This document shows, piece by piece, positions 1-5,827 of a DNA stretch of 6,213 nt. Position 1 is the first letter of the stretch, and every line of letters begins with the position of its first letter. A program made the translations under genes and the position numbers. Source of the DNA: Flavobacteriaceae bacterium UBA2000 (lineage in GTDB: Bacteria > Bacteroidota > Bacteroidia > Flavobacteriales > Flavobacteriaceae); NCBI GenBank assembly GCA_002335345.1, contig DDCS01000186.1:1-6213 (forward strand). Reading direction: 5' to 3'. Below the pieces are notes generated by a model. The model made no database searches. It saw only the letters and a program-made list of their open reading frames with translations, and was not told the origin of the DNA.

Positions 1-1050
1 AATGAAGATTGTGGACAAATGAGTGCTTGGTATATTCTCAGTAGCCTAGGTCTCTACCCAATGGCCCCGGGGAATCCTGAATATTTATTAGGGAGCCCGC
101 TCGTGGATCGGGCCGAAATCCAGGTCGGCGATCAAACGTTTAAGATCATCGCTTACAACAACGAGCGTGATCATCCTTATGTACAGTCCGTAAAACTCAA
201 TGGGGCGTCATGGGACAAATCCTATATCCCGCATAGCGCTCTAACCCAGGGCGGGGTCTTAGAGTTTTTTATGAGTGACGAACCCAGTGATTGGGCGACC
301 GCTTTAGAACAAAGTCCCCGCTCCAGAATAGAAGCCTCTCAAGGTGAGGTTTTAATTGTACCTCCGTTTATAAAATCAGGCACTACAGCCATAAAAGGAA
401 GCACGACGGTCGTTTTAGATCAAGTGAATGATTCGGCGCAAATCTTTTATCGTCTTAACGACGCGCCAAGTAAAAAATATGACACTCCTATTGTCCTTCA
501 AGACGATGCAGTACTCCGTATTTATGCCCAGGACAGTCAAGGCAACAGAAGTTCCGAAGTCAGCACGAAATTTATAAAGATTGACCCATTGCGCACCATA
601 ACGCCTAAAACGCCCTTTGCTAACCAATATAGTGCAGGAGGCCCCTATGCCTTAATCGATGGGTATTTTGGGTCCAATGATTTTCGCACGGGAACTTGGC
701 AAGGCTATCAGGGCGTAGATATCGATATCACCGTGGATCTCGGTCGTGTGCAAACGGTGAGTGAGGTATCGATTAACTTTTTGGAAGATCAACGGAGTTG
801 GATTTTCTTGCCTACAGCCGTGGAGCTTGCTGTAGGACTCGATGAACAAACCAAAACAATAGACAAAATTGAGCTCCCAGAGATTACTCCAAGAAAGGAA
901 TCGATGCAAAAAACCATAAGGTTTTCACTTGATGGCAGCCTTCAGCGGTATATTCACTTGAAAGCAAAAAATTTCGGAACATTACCGCCCTGGCATTTGG
1001 GTTATGGCGGGGAGGCTTGGTTATTTGCTGATGAAATAACAATCAAATAA
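1..1050 (+). CDS. GH92 family alpha-mannosidase, C-terminal part (5' end outside window)
   Basis: The frame is open from base 1, so the first in-frame ATG at 19 is internal and not the start. The fragment begins with the GH92 signature NEDCGQMSAWY (fragment residues 1-11), followed by a LGLYPMAPG-type strand and the LNG...SYIPHSAL...GGVLEF segment (about 65-92) that closes the catalytic (alpha/alpha)6 region. The acidic residues of the first motif lie near the calcium and catalytic site in characterised members (from memory). Two accessory modules follow: a chitobiase C-terminal-like beta-sandwich (about 121-196, with IFYRLND...LRIYAQDSQGNRSSEV) and an F5/8 type C (discoidin)-like module (about 205-349, with YALIDG, VDITVDLG and VSINFLEDQRSWIFLP features), probably for carbohydrate binding. 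GH92 enzymes are Ca2+-dependent exo-alpha-mannosidases that trim N-glycans or mannans, usually periplasmic or surface-exposed. The signal peptide, N-terminal domain and catalytic acid lie upstream, so linkage specificity cannot be judged. The stop is 3 nt before the next gene, which implies one operon. Confidence 0.93.
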   Translation, partial: NEDCGQMSAWYILSSLGLYPMAPGNPEYLLGSPLVDRAEIQVGDQTFKIIAYNNERDHPYVQSVKLNGASWDKSYIPHSALTQGGVLEFFMSDEPSDWATALEQSPRSRIEASQGEVLIVPPFIKSGTTAIKGSTTVVLDQVNDSAQIFYRLNDAPSKKYDTPIVLQDDAVLRIYAQDSQGNRSSEVSTKFIKIDPLRTITPKTPFANQYSAGGPYALIDGYFGSNDFRTGTWQGYQGVDIDITVDLGRVQTVSEVSINFLEDQRSWIFLPTAVELAVGLDEQTKTIDKIELPEITPRKESMQKTIRFSLDGSLQRYIHLKAKNFGTLPPWHLGYGGEAWLFADEITIK

Positions 1051-1053
1051 ATT

Positions 1054-2055
1054 ATGAAACGCAGAAATTTTATTCAAAATACAGCCTTGGGTGGTCTTGG
1101 CGTCGTCGCAGGATCCACGGCCGTAGCTGGGAATCTTGAAAATACTCAAAATAAAACGCCTGAGCGCGCATCGACGGCACCCTATCAACTTCCCTTAGTG
1201 ATCGCGACATGGAATGTGCCTAACGCGACAGAGGCCGCATATAATGTCTTGAATAATGGCGGATCAGTCCTTGATGCCGTAGAGCAAGGCTGTCGCGTTG
1301 AGGAGGCTAATGAGCAGGGCCAAAGTGTGGGGATCGGCGGTTTGCCTGATCGTGATGGCAATGTGACTTTAGATGCTTGTATTATGAATTCTGAAGGAGA
1401 TTATGGCGCTGTGGTCTACCTTCAAAATATCAAACATCCCATCTCTGTGGCGCGCAAGGTTATGGAAGAAACCCCGCATGTAATCATGGCGGGCAGTGGT
1501 GCAGAGAAATTTGCCCTAAGTCAGGGGTTTGAGCGGGAAAATTTACTCACTGAAGCTTCAGAAAAAGCGTGGAAAGCGTGGTTGATCGAAGCAAAATACA
1601 AGCCCATAATCAACATAGAAAATCACGATACCATAGGCATGCTCGCTGTAGACTCAGCCGGGAATATCGCAGGGGGGTGCACCACCAGCGGGCTGGCCTA
1701 TAAAATGGCTGGTCGTGTCGGAGATTCACCCATTATCGGTTCAGGCTTATTTATCGATAATGAAGTGGGTGGGGCAACCGCTACGGGGCTTGGAGAAGAA
1801 GTCCTAAAAACGGTAGGGAGTTTTTTGATCGTAGAACTTATGCGTCAAGGGCGCAGTCCACAAGAAGCCTGTGAAGAAGCGATCGGTAGAATTGTTTCTA
1901 AAAATAAAAATTACAAGGATTTTCAGGTCGGTTATATCGCCGTAAATAAAAAGGGTGAAATAGGCTATTACAGCATACATGAAGGATTTTCGGCCACCTG
2001 CTACTGTGCGGATCAAAATCGAAATTATCCGAGTCCTTATTTTAACAAATCTTAA
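1054..2055 (+). CDS. N4-(beta-N-acetylglucosaminyl)-L-asparaginase (glycosylasparaginase), Tat-exported
   Basis: This Ntn-hydrolase cleaves the amide bond between Asn and the core GlcNAc of N-glycoproteins after deglycosylation, giving aspartate and GlcNAc. The 333-aa length fits the family. The precursor should self-cleave in the NHDTIGM motif between Asp192 and Thr193, freeing Thr193 as N-terminal nucleophile of the beta chain. Thr211, Arg221 and Asp224 (in CTTSG and GRVGDSP) have exactly the spacing from Thr193 that Thr170, Arg180 and Asp183 have from Thr152 in the Flavobacterium enzyme (numbers from memory). Trp53 would match its Trp11. GGLPDRDG...TLDACIM and GGATATGLGEE are further family motifs. 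The N-terminus MKRRNFIQ, then a Gly/Ala/Val-rich stretch and AVA at 23-25, is a twin-arginine signal peptide with likely cleavage after Ala25, so the mature enzyme is probably periplasmic. The start lies 3 nt after the GH92 stop, with A-rich sequence and no Shine-Dalgarno; it is clearly co-transcribed. No key residue is missing. Confidence 0.96.
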   Translation: MKRRNFIQNTALGGLGVVAGSTAVAGNLENTQNKTPERASTAPYQLPLVIATWNVPNATEAAYNVLNNGGSVLDAVEQGCRVEEANEQGQSVGIGGLPDRDGNVTLDACIMNSEGDYGAVVYLQNIKHPISVARKVMEETPHVIMAGSGAEKFALSQGFERENLLTEASEKAWKAWLIEAKYKPIINIENHDTIGMLAVDSAGNIAGGCTTSGLAYKMAGRVGDSPIIGSGLFIDNEVGGATATGLGEEVLKTVGSFLIVELMRQGRSPQEACEEAIGRIVSKNKNYKDFQVGYIAVNKKGEIGYYSIHEGFSATCYCADQNRNYPSPYFNKS

Positions 2056-2194
2056 AAATTTGCCCGCAAAAACAATTGAGGGCTTTAGATTGCGTTTTGT
2101 TCAATAACGCATTCAAGGATTGAATTAAATTGATTGTTTGGCGATTAATTATTGAAAAAATGATATTTATCAATAGCAAGTGGTTTTTTTTCGC

Positions 2195-2202
2195 TAATTT
2201 TG
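2195..2202 (+). promoter_or_regulatory. Candidate Bacteroidota -7 box (TAATTTTG) upstream of the structured element
   Basis: TAATTTTG matches the Bacteroidota primary-sigma -7 consensus TAnnTTTG at every fixed position. No TTTG -33 element lies at the expected 19-21 nt upstream; that region has A-tract and T-tract sequence instead (2155-2160, 2184-2191). Predicted transcription start is about 4-7 nt after the final G, near 2206-2209. An isolated match is common in AT-rich DNA. The support comes from its position just before two stem-loops and a terminator-like hairpin. Confidence 0.35.
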
Positions 2203-2206
2203 TCGC

Positions 2207-2287
2207 TTATAAGTAGGTTGATCCCTCTCGGGGTTAATCAAATTTGGGGCGAAAAGTCATCACACATGTGGTGACTTTTCATTTTAT
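2207..2287 (+). ncRNA. Candidate small structured RNA, or structured polA leader with attenuator
   Basis: Following the -7 box, the sequence folds into two stem-loops in tandem. The first pairs GGTTGATCCC (2216-2225) with GGGGTTAATC (2230-2239), giving 10 contiguous pairs, three of them G-U, around a UCUC loop. The second (2251-2280) has 13 pairs, one of them U-G, around an ACAU loop and is followed by U-rich sequence. All four wobbles are G-U on the + strand and would be A-C mismatches in a minus-strand RNA, which favours + transcription. An 11-nt single-stranded linker (2240-2250) ending in GGGGC separates the stems. I do not recognise it as a named RNA family. It could be a free-standing small RNA ending near 2287, the 5' leader of polA with a premature terminator, or the operon-end terminator plus a chance hairpin. 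Boundaries are estimates. Confidence 0.35.
2251..2287 (+). terminator. Strong hairpin with U-rich tail, probable intrinsic terminator
   Basis: GAAAAGTCATCAC (2251-2263) pairs with GTGGTGACTTTTC (2268-2280): 13 pairs including one U-G wobble, around an ACAT loop. The A-run at the base and T-rich arm plus tail (CTTTTC then ATTTTAT) give the AAAA-stem-TTTT form common in Flavobacteriia terminators. On the minus strand the hairpin is followed by GCCCC and not a T-run, so it acts mainly on + transcripts. It ends either the small RNA candidate or, by distance, the upstream glycan operon, and lies 90 nt before polA. Confidence 0.65.
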
Positions 2288-2377
2288 ACCCCCTCAAGTT
2301 TCTCTCAGATTTAGTGGAAATAAAGTTTGACCAAGAGGGCATAAGTTTTGTAGCTTTAAGCCTTAGTACTGCACCCT

Positions 2378-5242
2378 ATGGATTCTAAAAAACGACTTTT
2401 TTTGATCGATGCTTATGCCTTGATTTTTCGCGGATATTATGCTTTTATTAAAAATCCGCGTATCAACAGTCAAGGTCTTGATACCTCTGCTATTTTGGGG
2501 TTTACCAATTCACTTTTGGATGTGATCAAACGAGAGCGCCCTGAATATCTTGCCGTGTGTTTTGATAAAGGAGGAAGTGAGTTACGGCAGGAACTTTACA
2601 CGGATTACAAGGCGAATCGAGATGAAACCCCGGAGGCGATTAAAATAGCGGTCCCGTATATCCAAGAGCTTCTCGAAGCCATGCATATTCCAGTTATTGT
2701 AAAATCTGGATTCGAAGCCGATGACATCATAGGAACCCTAGCTAAGAAAGCGGAAAAAGAAGGGTTCGACACCTACATGGTCACCCCCGACAAAGATTTT
2801 GCCCAATTGGTTTCGGAACATATTTTTATGTATCGTCCTGTTTTTGGGGGTGGTTATGAAACGTGGGGCATACAGGAAATTCAAGCAAAATTTGAAGTCG
2901 AGCGCCCAGAACAAGTGATCGATTTACTGGGGATGATGGGTGATTCTGCAGACAACATCCCTGGCTTCCCTGGTGTTGGCGAAAAAACAGCCAAAAAATT
3001 TATACAAACCTATGGCTCGCTGGAAGGGCTACTGGCCAATACTCATGAGCTCAAAGGCAAAATGAAGGAGCGGGTTGAAGAAAACGCAGAACTCGGCCGA
3101 TTGTCCAAGGAACTCGCCACAATACTCCTTGATGTGCCGGTCGATTTTGAGCCAGAAAAACTCATTATGGAGGCCCCAGATGTACCAGCAGTGACCGCGT
3201 TATTTGAAACTCTAGAATTTCGTCGACTCACTCAAAATTTTATCAATACATTTTCGCAGTCAGACCCTTCTACAGAACATCCGCAAGGAACCGCTCGATC
3301 AAATTCTAACACGGACACTAAAATTAATGCTGCCGCTTCGGAAAACAGCGAGCCGTTACCCCCTGCTGGTTCAGGACAATTTTCGCTTTTTGATCAAGTT
3401 CAAGATCAGGTAAATTCAGCCTCTAGCAGACAAGGTTTAGACAATACCAGCCACCACTATCAAACCGTTACTCCGGGAATAGCGCTTGATTTATTGATCA
3501 ATGCATTATCAAAACAAGAAAAAGTCGCCGTACATCTTTTGACCGATATCGATGACGCCATGAACGCATCCCTGATCGCTATTGGACTCAGTTACCAAGC
3601 GCACAGCGGATATGTATTGACGCTTCCCCAGGACAAAAATGCCGCGACGACACTCCTTCGGCAACTCAATGCATTTTTTGAGGATGCGAACATTGAAAAA
3701 ATTGGTCAGCACTTAAAGTCGAGCATCAAGATTTTATCTCGGTATGGGGTTCAAATAAAAGGGCCTTTATTTGACACCATGTTGGCTCATTATCTGATCA
3801 ATCCCGACATGCGCCACGATCCGTTAGTTTTGGCCGAAAACTATCTAAATTACAGGCCTATAAATCCAATAGACTTGATCGGAAGAGCTGGAAAAAATCA
3901 AAAGTCCTTTTGGGACTTGAGCACCGAAGAAGTCACGAATATCACTGCCGAAATGGCCGATATCACCCTTCAATTAAGCGATTATTTTTCGGACGAATTA
4001 AGTCAGGCAGCCACCATAAAGCTCTATCAAGACGTAGAAATTCCATTATTGCGTGTTTTGGCCGATATGGAACTCGAGGGCATCAATTTGGACACTGCAT
4101 ATCTCTCCGGTCTCTCGCAAACTTTAGAGACGGATATTGCCCGATTGCAAGGCACTATTTTCAAACAAGCAGGGACCGAGTTCAATATTGCCTCTCCCAA
4201 ACAACTGGGCGAAGTTTTGTTTGAACAAATGAAATTGGTGGATAAGCCAAAGAAAACCAAAACAGGTCAGTATTCGACCGCTGAAGATGTATTGTCCTAC
4301 CTAGCCAAGGACCATCAAATTATTCGTGACATTCTTGAATTTAGAGGTCTGTCAAAGCTCAAAAGCACCTATGTCGATGCCCTGCCTAATGTGGTCAACA
4401 AAGAAACTGGGCGAGTCCATACGGACTATATGCAAACCGTCGCCGCTACGGGACGCCTTTCAAGCAACAATCCGAATCTTCAGAACATTCCAATTCGGAC
4501 CGAGCGAGGACGCGCCGTGCGCAAAGCATTTATCCCGAGAAATGAAGACTATCTCCTGATGGCCGCAGATTACTCCCAAATTGAACTGCGCATTATTGCC
4601 GCACTCTCTGAAGAAAGCACCATGATTGAGGCATTTCAACGCGGTGAAGATATCCACGCCTCCACAGCAGCGCGCGTCTTTGGAATTCCGATTGAGGAAG
4701 TGACTCGAGAGCAAAGAAGTCATGCCAAAACAGTGAACTTTGGCATTATATATGGCGTTTCGGCTTTTGGTTTGAGCAATCAAACCGATTTAAGCCGATC
4801 AGAATCTAAAGAGCTCATAGAAACTTACTATGCCACTTATCCCAAGCTCAAAGCCTTTATTGGGACACAGATTAATTTTGCCCGGAACCACGGTTATGTC
4901 CAAACTATTTCTGGCCGACGCCGTTATCTTAATGACATCAACAGCCGAAACGCGGTGGTTCGCAGTGCTGCAGAACGAAATGCAGTCAACGCGCCGATTC
5001 AAGGGAGCGCTGCAGACATCATAAAAATTGCCATGATTGACATTCATAAAGCGCTCGAGCAAGGCAATTTCAAAAGCAAAATGCTGCTTCAGGTCCACGA
5101 TGAACTTGTCTTCGATGTTTATCGACCTGAAATGCAGGAGTTAACGCAATTGGTGTGCCAACACATGCAACAAGCCTACCCCTTAGCGGTTCCACTTGTG
5201 GTCGATGTTGGCCAAGGGAGTAACTGGCTTGAGGCCCACTGA
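2378..5242 (+). CDS. polA: DNA polymerase I, with degenerate proofreading domain
   Basis: Replication and repair polymerase of 954 aa that removes RNA primers and fills gaps. The N-terminal 5'-nuclease (about 1-290) keeps the acidic metal ligands Asp11, Asp63, Glu113, Asp115, Asp116, Asp138, Asp140, Asp189 and Asp192, and a helix-hairpin-helix (GFPGVGEKTA). A low-complexity linker (about 291-370) carries QFSLF at 334-338, a sliding-clamp-binding-like motif. The 3'-5' exonuclease-like domain (about 375-550) is recognisable but lacks catalytic residues: E. coli Asn420, Asp424, Tyr497 and Asp501 correspond to His445, Ser449, Ile522 and Met526, and the DxE of ExoI reads LLT at 387-389. The polymerase domain is intact: TGRLSS, motif A DYSQIE (Asp731), O-helix Arg780, Lys784, Phe788 and Tyr792, and motif C HDE (Asp908), all at a constant offset of 26 from E. 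coli. The start ATG at 2378 gives the expected MDSKKRLFLIDAYAL N-terminus without a Shine-Dalgarno. The gene appears monocistronic, and I see no clear terminator after it. Confidence 0.98.
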   Translation: MDSKKRLFLIDAYALIFRGYYAFIKNPRINSQGLDTSAILGFTNSLLDVIKRERPEYLAVCFDKGGSELRQELYTDYKANRDETPEAIKIAVPYIQELLEAMHIPVIVKSGFEADDIIGTLAKKAEKEGFDTYMVTPDKDFAQLVSEHIFMYRPVFGGGYETWGIQEIQAKFEVERPEQVIDLLGMMGDSADNIPGFPGVGEKTAKKFIQTYGSLEGLLANTHELKGKMKERVEENAELGRLSKELATILLDVPVDFEPEKLIMEAPDVPAVTALFETLEFRRLTQNFINTFSQSDPSTEHPQGTARSNSNTDTKINAAASENSEPLPPAGSGQFSLFDQVQDQVNSASSRQGLDNTSHHYQTVTPGIALDLLINALSKQEKVAVHLLTDIDDAMNASLIAIGLSYQAHSGYVLTLPQDKNAATTLLRQLNAFFEDANIEKIGQHLKSSIKILSRYGVQIKGPLFDTMLAHYLINPDMRHDPLVLAENYLNYRPINPIDLIGRAGKNQKSFWDLSTEEVTNITAEMADITLQLSDYFSDELSQAATIKLYQDVEIPLLRVLADMELEGINLDTAYLSGLSQTLETDIARLQGTIFKQAGTEFNIASPKQLGEVLFEQMKLVDKPKKTKTGQYSTAEDVLSYLAKDHQIIRDILEFRGLSKLKSTYVDALPNVVNKETGRVHTDYMQTVAATGRLSSNNPNLQNIPIRTERGRAVRKAFIPRNEDYLLMAADYSQIELRIIAALSEESTMIEAFQRGEDIHASTAARVFGIPIEEVTREQRSHAKTVNFGIIYGVSAFGLSNQTDLSRSESKELIETYYATYPKLKAFIGTQINFARNHGYVQTISGRRRYLNDINSRNAVVRSAAERNAVNAPIQGSAADIIKIAMIDIHKALEQGNFKSKMLLQVHDELVFDVYRPEMQELTQLVCQHMQQAYPLAVPLVVDVGQGSNWLEAH

Positions 5243-5286
5243 TTTAGCCCTATTATTCGTGGCGTTTAACTTTTGGCCTGTTGTGG

Positions 5287-5317
5287 TTTGTATTTACAAT
5301 TTTTAGACTTACATTTG
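5287..5317 (+). promoter_or_regulatory. rplM-rpsI promoter, full Bacteroidota consensus
   Basis: TTTG (5287-5290), a 19-nt spacer and TACATTTG (5310-5317) match the Bacteroidota primary-sigma consensus (TTTG, N19-21, TAnnTTTG) at every fixed position. Predicted transcription start is about 5321-5324, giving a leader of about 50 nt before rplM. A strong consensus promoter is expected for ribosomal protein genes. Confidence 0.85.
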
Positions 5318-5320
5318 CGG

Positions 5321-5334
5321 CCCTCAAAAGAGGG
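5321..5334 (+). promoter_or_regulatory. Small hairpin at the predicted 5' end of the rplM-rpsI mRNA
   Basis: CCCTC (5321-5325), AAAA loop and GAGGG (5330-5334) form a 5-bp GC-rich stem-loop at the predicted transcription start. It may protect the mRNA 5' end or be part of a binding site for L13 or S9 feedback control. Leader-based control by L13 is known in other phyla, but this hairpin alone is too small to assign to a family. No T-run follows, so it is not a terminator. Confidence 0.4.
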
Positions 5335-5341
5335 AAATTCA

Positions 5342-5371
5342 ATGATTATTAACTATTTGACAAAAAACTGA
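5342..5371 (+). other. Nine-codon leader ORF abutting the rplM start
   Basis: ATG at 5342 opens a frame encoding MIINYLTKN. Its TGA (5369-5371) is directly followed by the rplM ATG at 5372, in the same frame. It lies wholly inside the predicted leader. If translated it would deliver ribosomes to the rplM start by termination-reinitiation, the arrangement also seen between rplM and rpsI. A frame this short can easily arise by chance in an AT-rich leader, so coding is unproven. Confidence 0.2.
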
Positions 5372-5827
5372 ATGGACACATTAAGTTACAAAACAGTATC
5401 TGCCAACAAAAACACTGTAAATAAAGAGTGGGTTTTGGTCGATGCGGACGGCCAGGCATTGGGTCGTCTTGCCAGTGAAGTTGCTAAGCTACTTCGTGGA
5501 AAACACAAACCAAACTACACGCCTCACGTTGATTGCGGGGACAATGTAGTGGTTACTAATGCAGCCAAGGTAAGTCTATCTGGCAAGAAATGGGAATCTA
5601 AAACTTACATTCGCCACACAGGTTATCCTGGAGGTCAGCGATCGTTGTCGGCAAAAGAATTGCTCGCTAAAGATCCTGCTCGTGTTGTTGAGAAAGCCGT
5701 TAAAGGTATGTTGCCAAAAAACAAATTAGGTGCTGAGTTATTCCGCAACCTAAAAGTTTATTCTGGTGAAGAACACGGACAAGAAGCGCAAAAACCGAGA
5801 GTAATTAACCTTAACGACAACAAGTAA
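5372..5827 (+). CDS. rplM: 50S ribosomal protein L13
   Basis: Large-subunit protein that binds 23S rRNA early in assembly. The 151-aa length and the MDTLSYKTVSANK N-terminus fit Bacteroidota L13. Family hallmarks are VDADGQALGRLASEVAKLLRG (about 23-43), the VVVTNAAKV strand, GYPGG, and the signature AVKGMLPKNKLG (about 109-120). The start at 5372 is chosen because it gives the conserved N-terminus; it is preceded by an A-rich stretch (ACAAAAAAC) and no Shine-Dalgarno. It is the first gene of the rplM-rpsI operon, read from the consensus promoter at 5287-5317. Its TAA shares its last base with the rpsI ATG, so translation of the two is likely coupled, which keeps L13 and S9 in equal amounts. 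I see nothing unusual in the protein. Confidence 0.99.
   Translation: MDTLSYKTVSANKNTVNKEWVLVDADGQALGRLASEVAKLLRGKHKPNYTPHVDCGDNVVVTNAAKVSLSGKKWESKTYIRHTGYPGGQRSLSAKELLAKDPARVVEKAVKGMLPKNKLGAELFRNLKVYSGEEHGQEAQKPRVINLNDNK

Larger units (their letters stand above)
2056..2377. other. 322-nt intergenic region between glycosylasparaginase gene and polA
   Basis: No convincing protein gene is present. The first half (2056-2190) is AT-rich. It holds only a weak 6-bp inverted repeat (TGCGTT 2091-2096 / AACGCA 2106-2111) and a run of eight T (2184-2191), and I see no strong terminator directly after the asparaginase gene. The second half holds a TAnnTTTG box (2195-2202), a stem-loop (2216-2239) and a long terminator-like hairpin (2251-2280), listed separately. 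Between 2287 and the polA start I find no full Bacteroidota promoter: TTTG at 2326-2329 and TAAGTTTT at 2342-2349 are only 12 nt apart instead of about 19. polA may be read from that poor match or by read-through. Confidence 0.8.

Noticed and set aside
19..21. ATG at 19 as the real start of the first gene.
   Set aside because: The frame is open from base 1 and the conserved GH92 motif NEDCGQMSAWY spans this Met, so the gene starts upstream of the window.
2062..2111. GCCC/GGGC (2062-2065, 2080-2083) and TGCGTT/AACGCA (2091-2096, 2106-2111) inverted repeats as terminator of the glycan operon.
   Set aside because: Stems are only 4 and 6 bp with 14- and 9-nt loops, and neither has a proper T-run after it on either strand.
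2155..2191. A6 tract, TGATA-TT-TATCA repeat and T8 tract as an intrinsic terminator.
   Set aside because: The only stem next to the T-run would be A-U pairs, and the TGATA/TATCA repeat has a 2-nt loop and lies 11 nt away from the T-run.
2160..2216. 18-codon ORF encoding a hydrophobic peptide (MIFINSKWFFFANFVAYK) after an A-run.
   Set aside because: Hydrophobicity comes from T-rich DNA, the frame overlaps the TAATTTTG promoter-like box, and nothing else supports coding.
2326..2350. TTTG plus TAAGTTTTG as the polA promoter.
   Set aside because: Spacing is 12 nt instead of about 19-21, and the second box is off by one position or one base from TAnnTTTG.
4460..5098. Long open frames on the minus strand inside polA (for example 4460-4783 and 4799-5098) and overlapping + frames such as 3910-4224.
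   Set aside because: They lie inside conserved Pol I coding sequence, their translations show no recognisable family or domain, and they are explained as shadow frames.
5243..5286. Search for a polA terminator.
   Set aside because: Only short GGCC and GCC/GGC pairings are present and none has a T-run; polA transcription may run into the rplM operon or end by a factor-dependent route.
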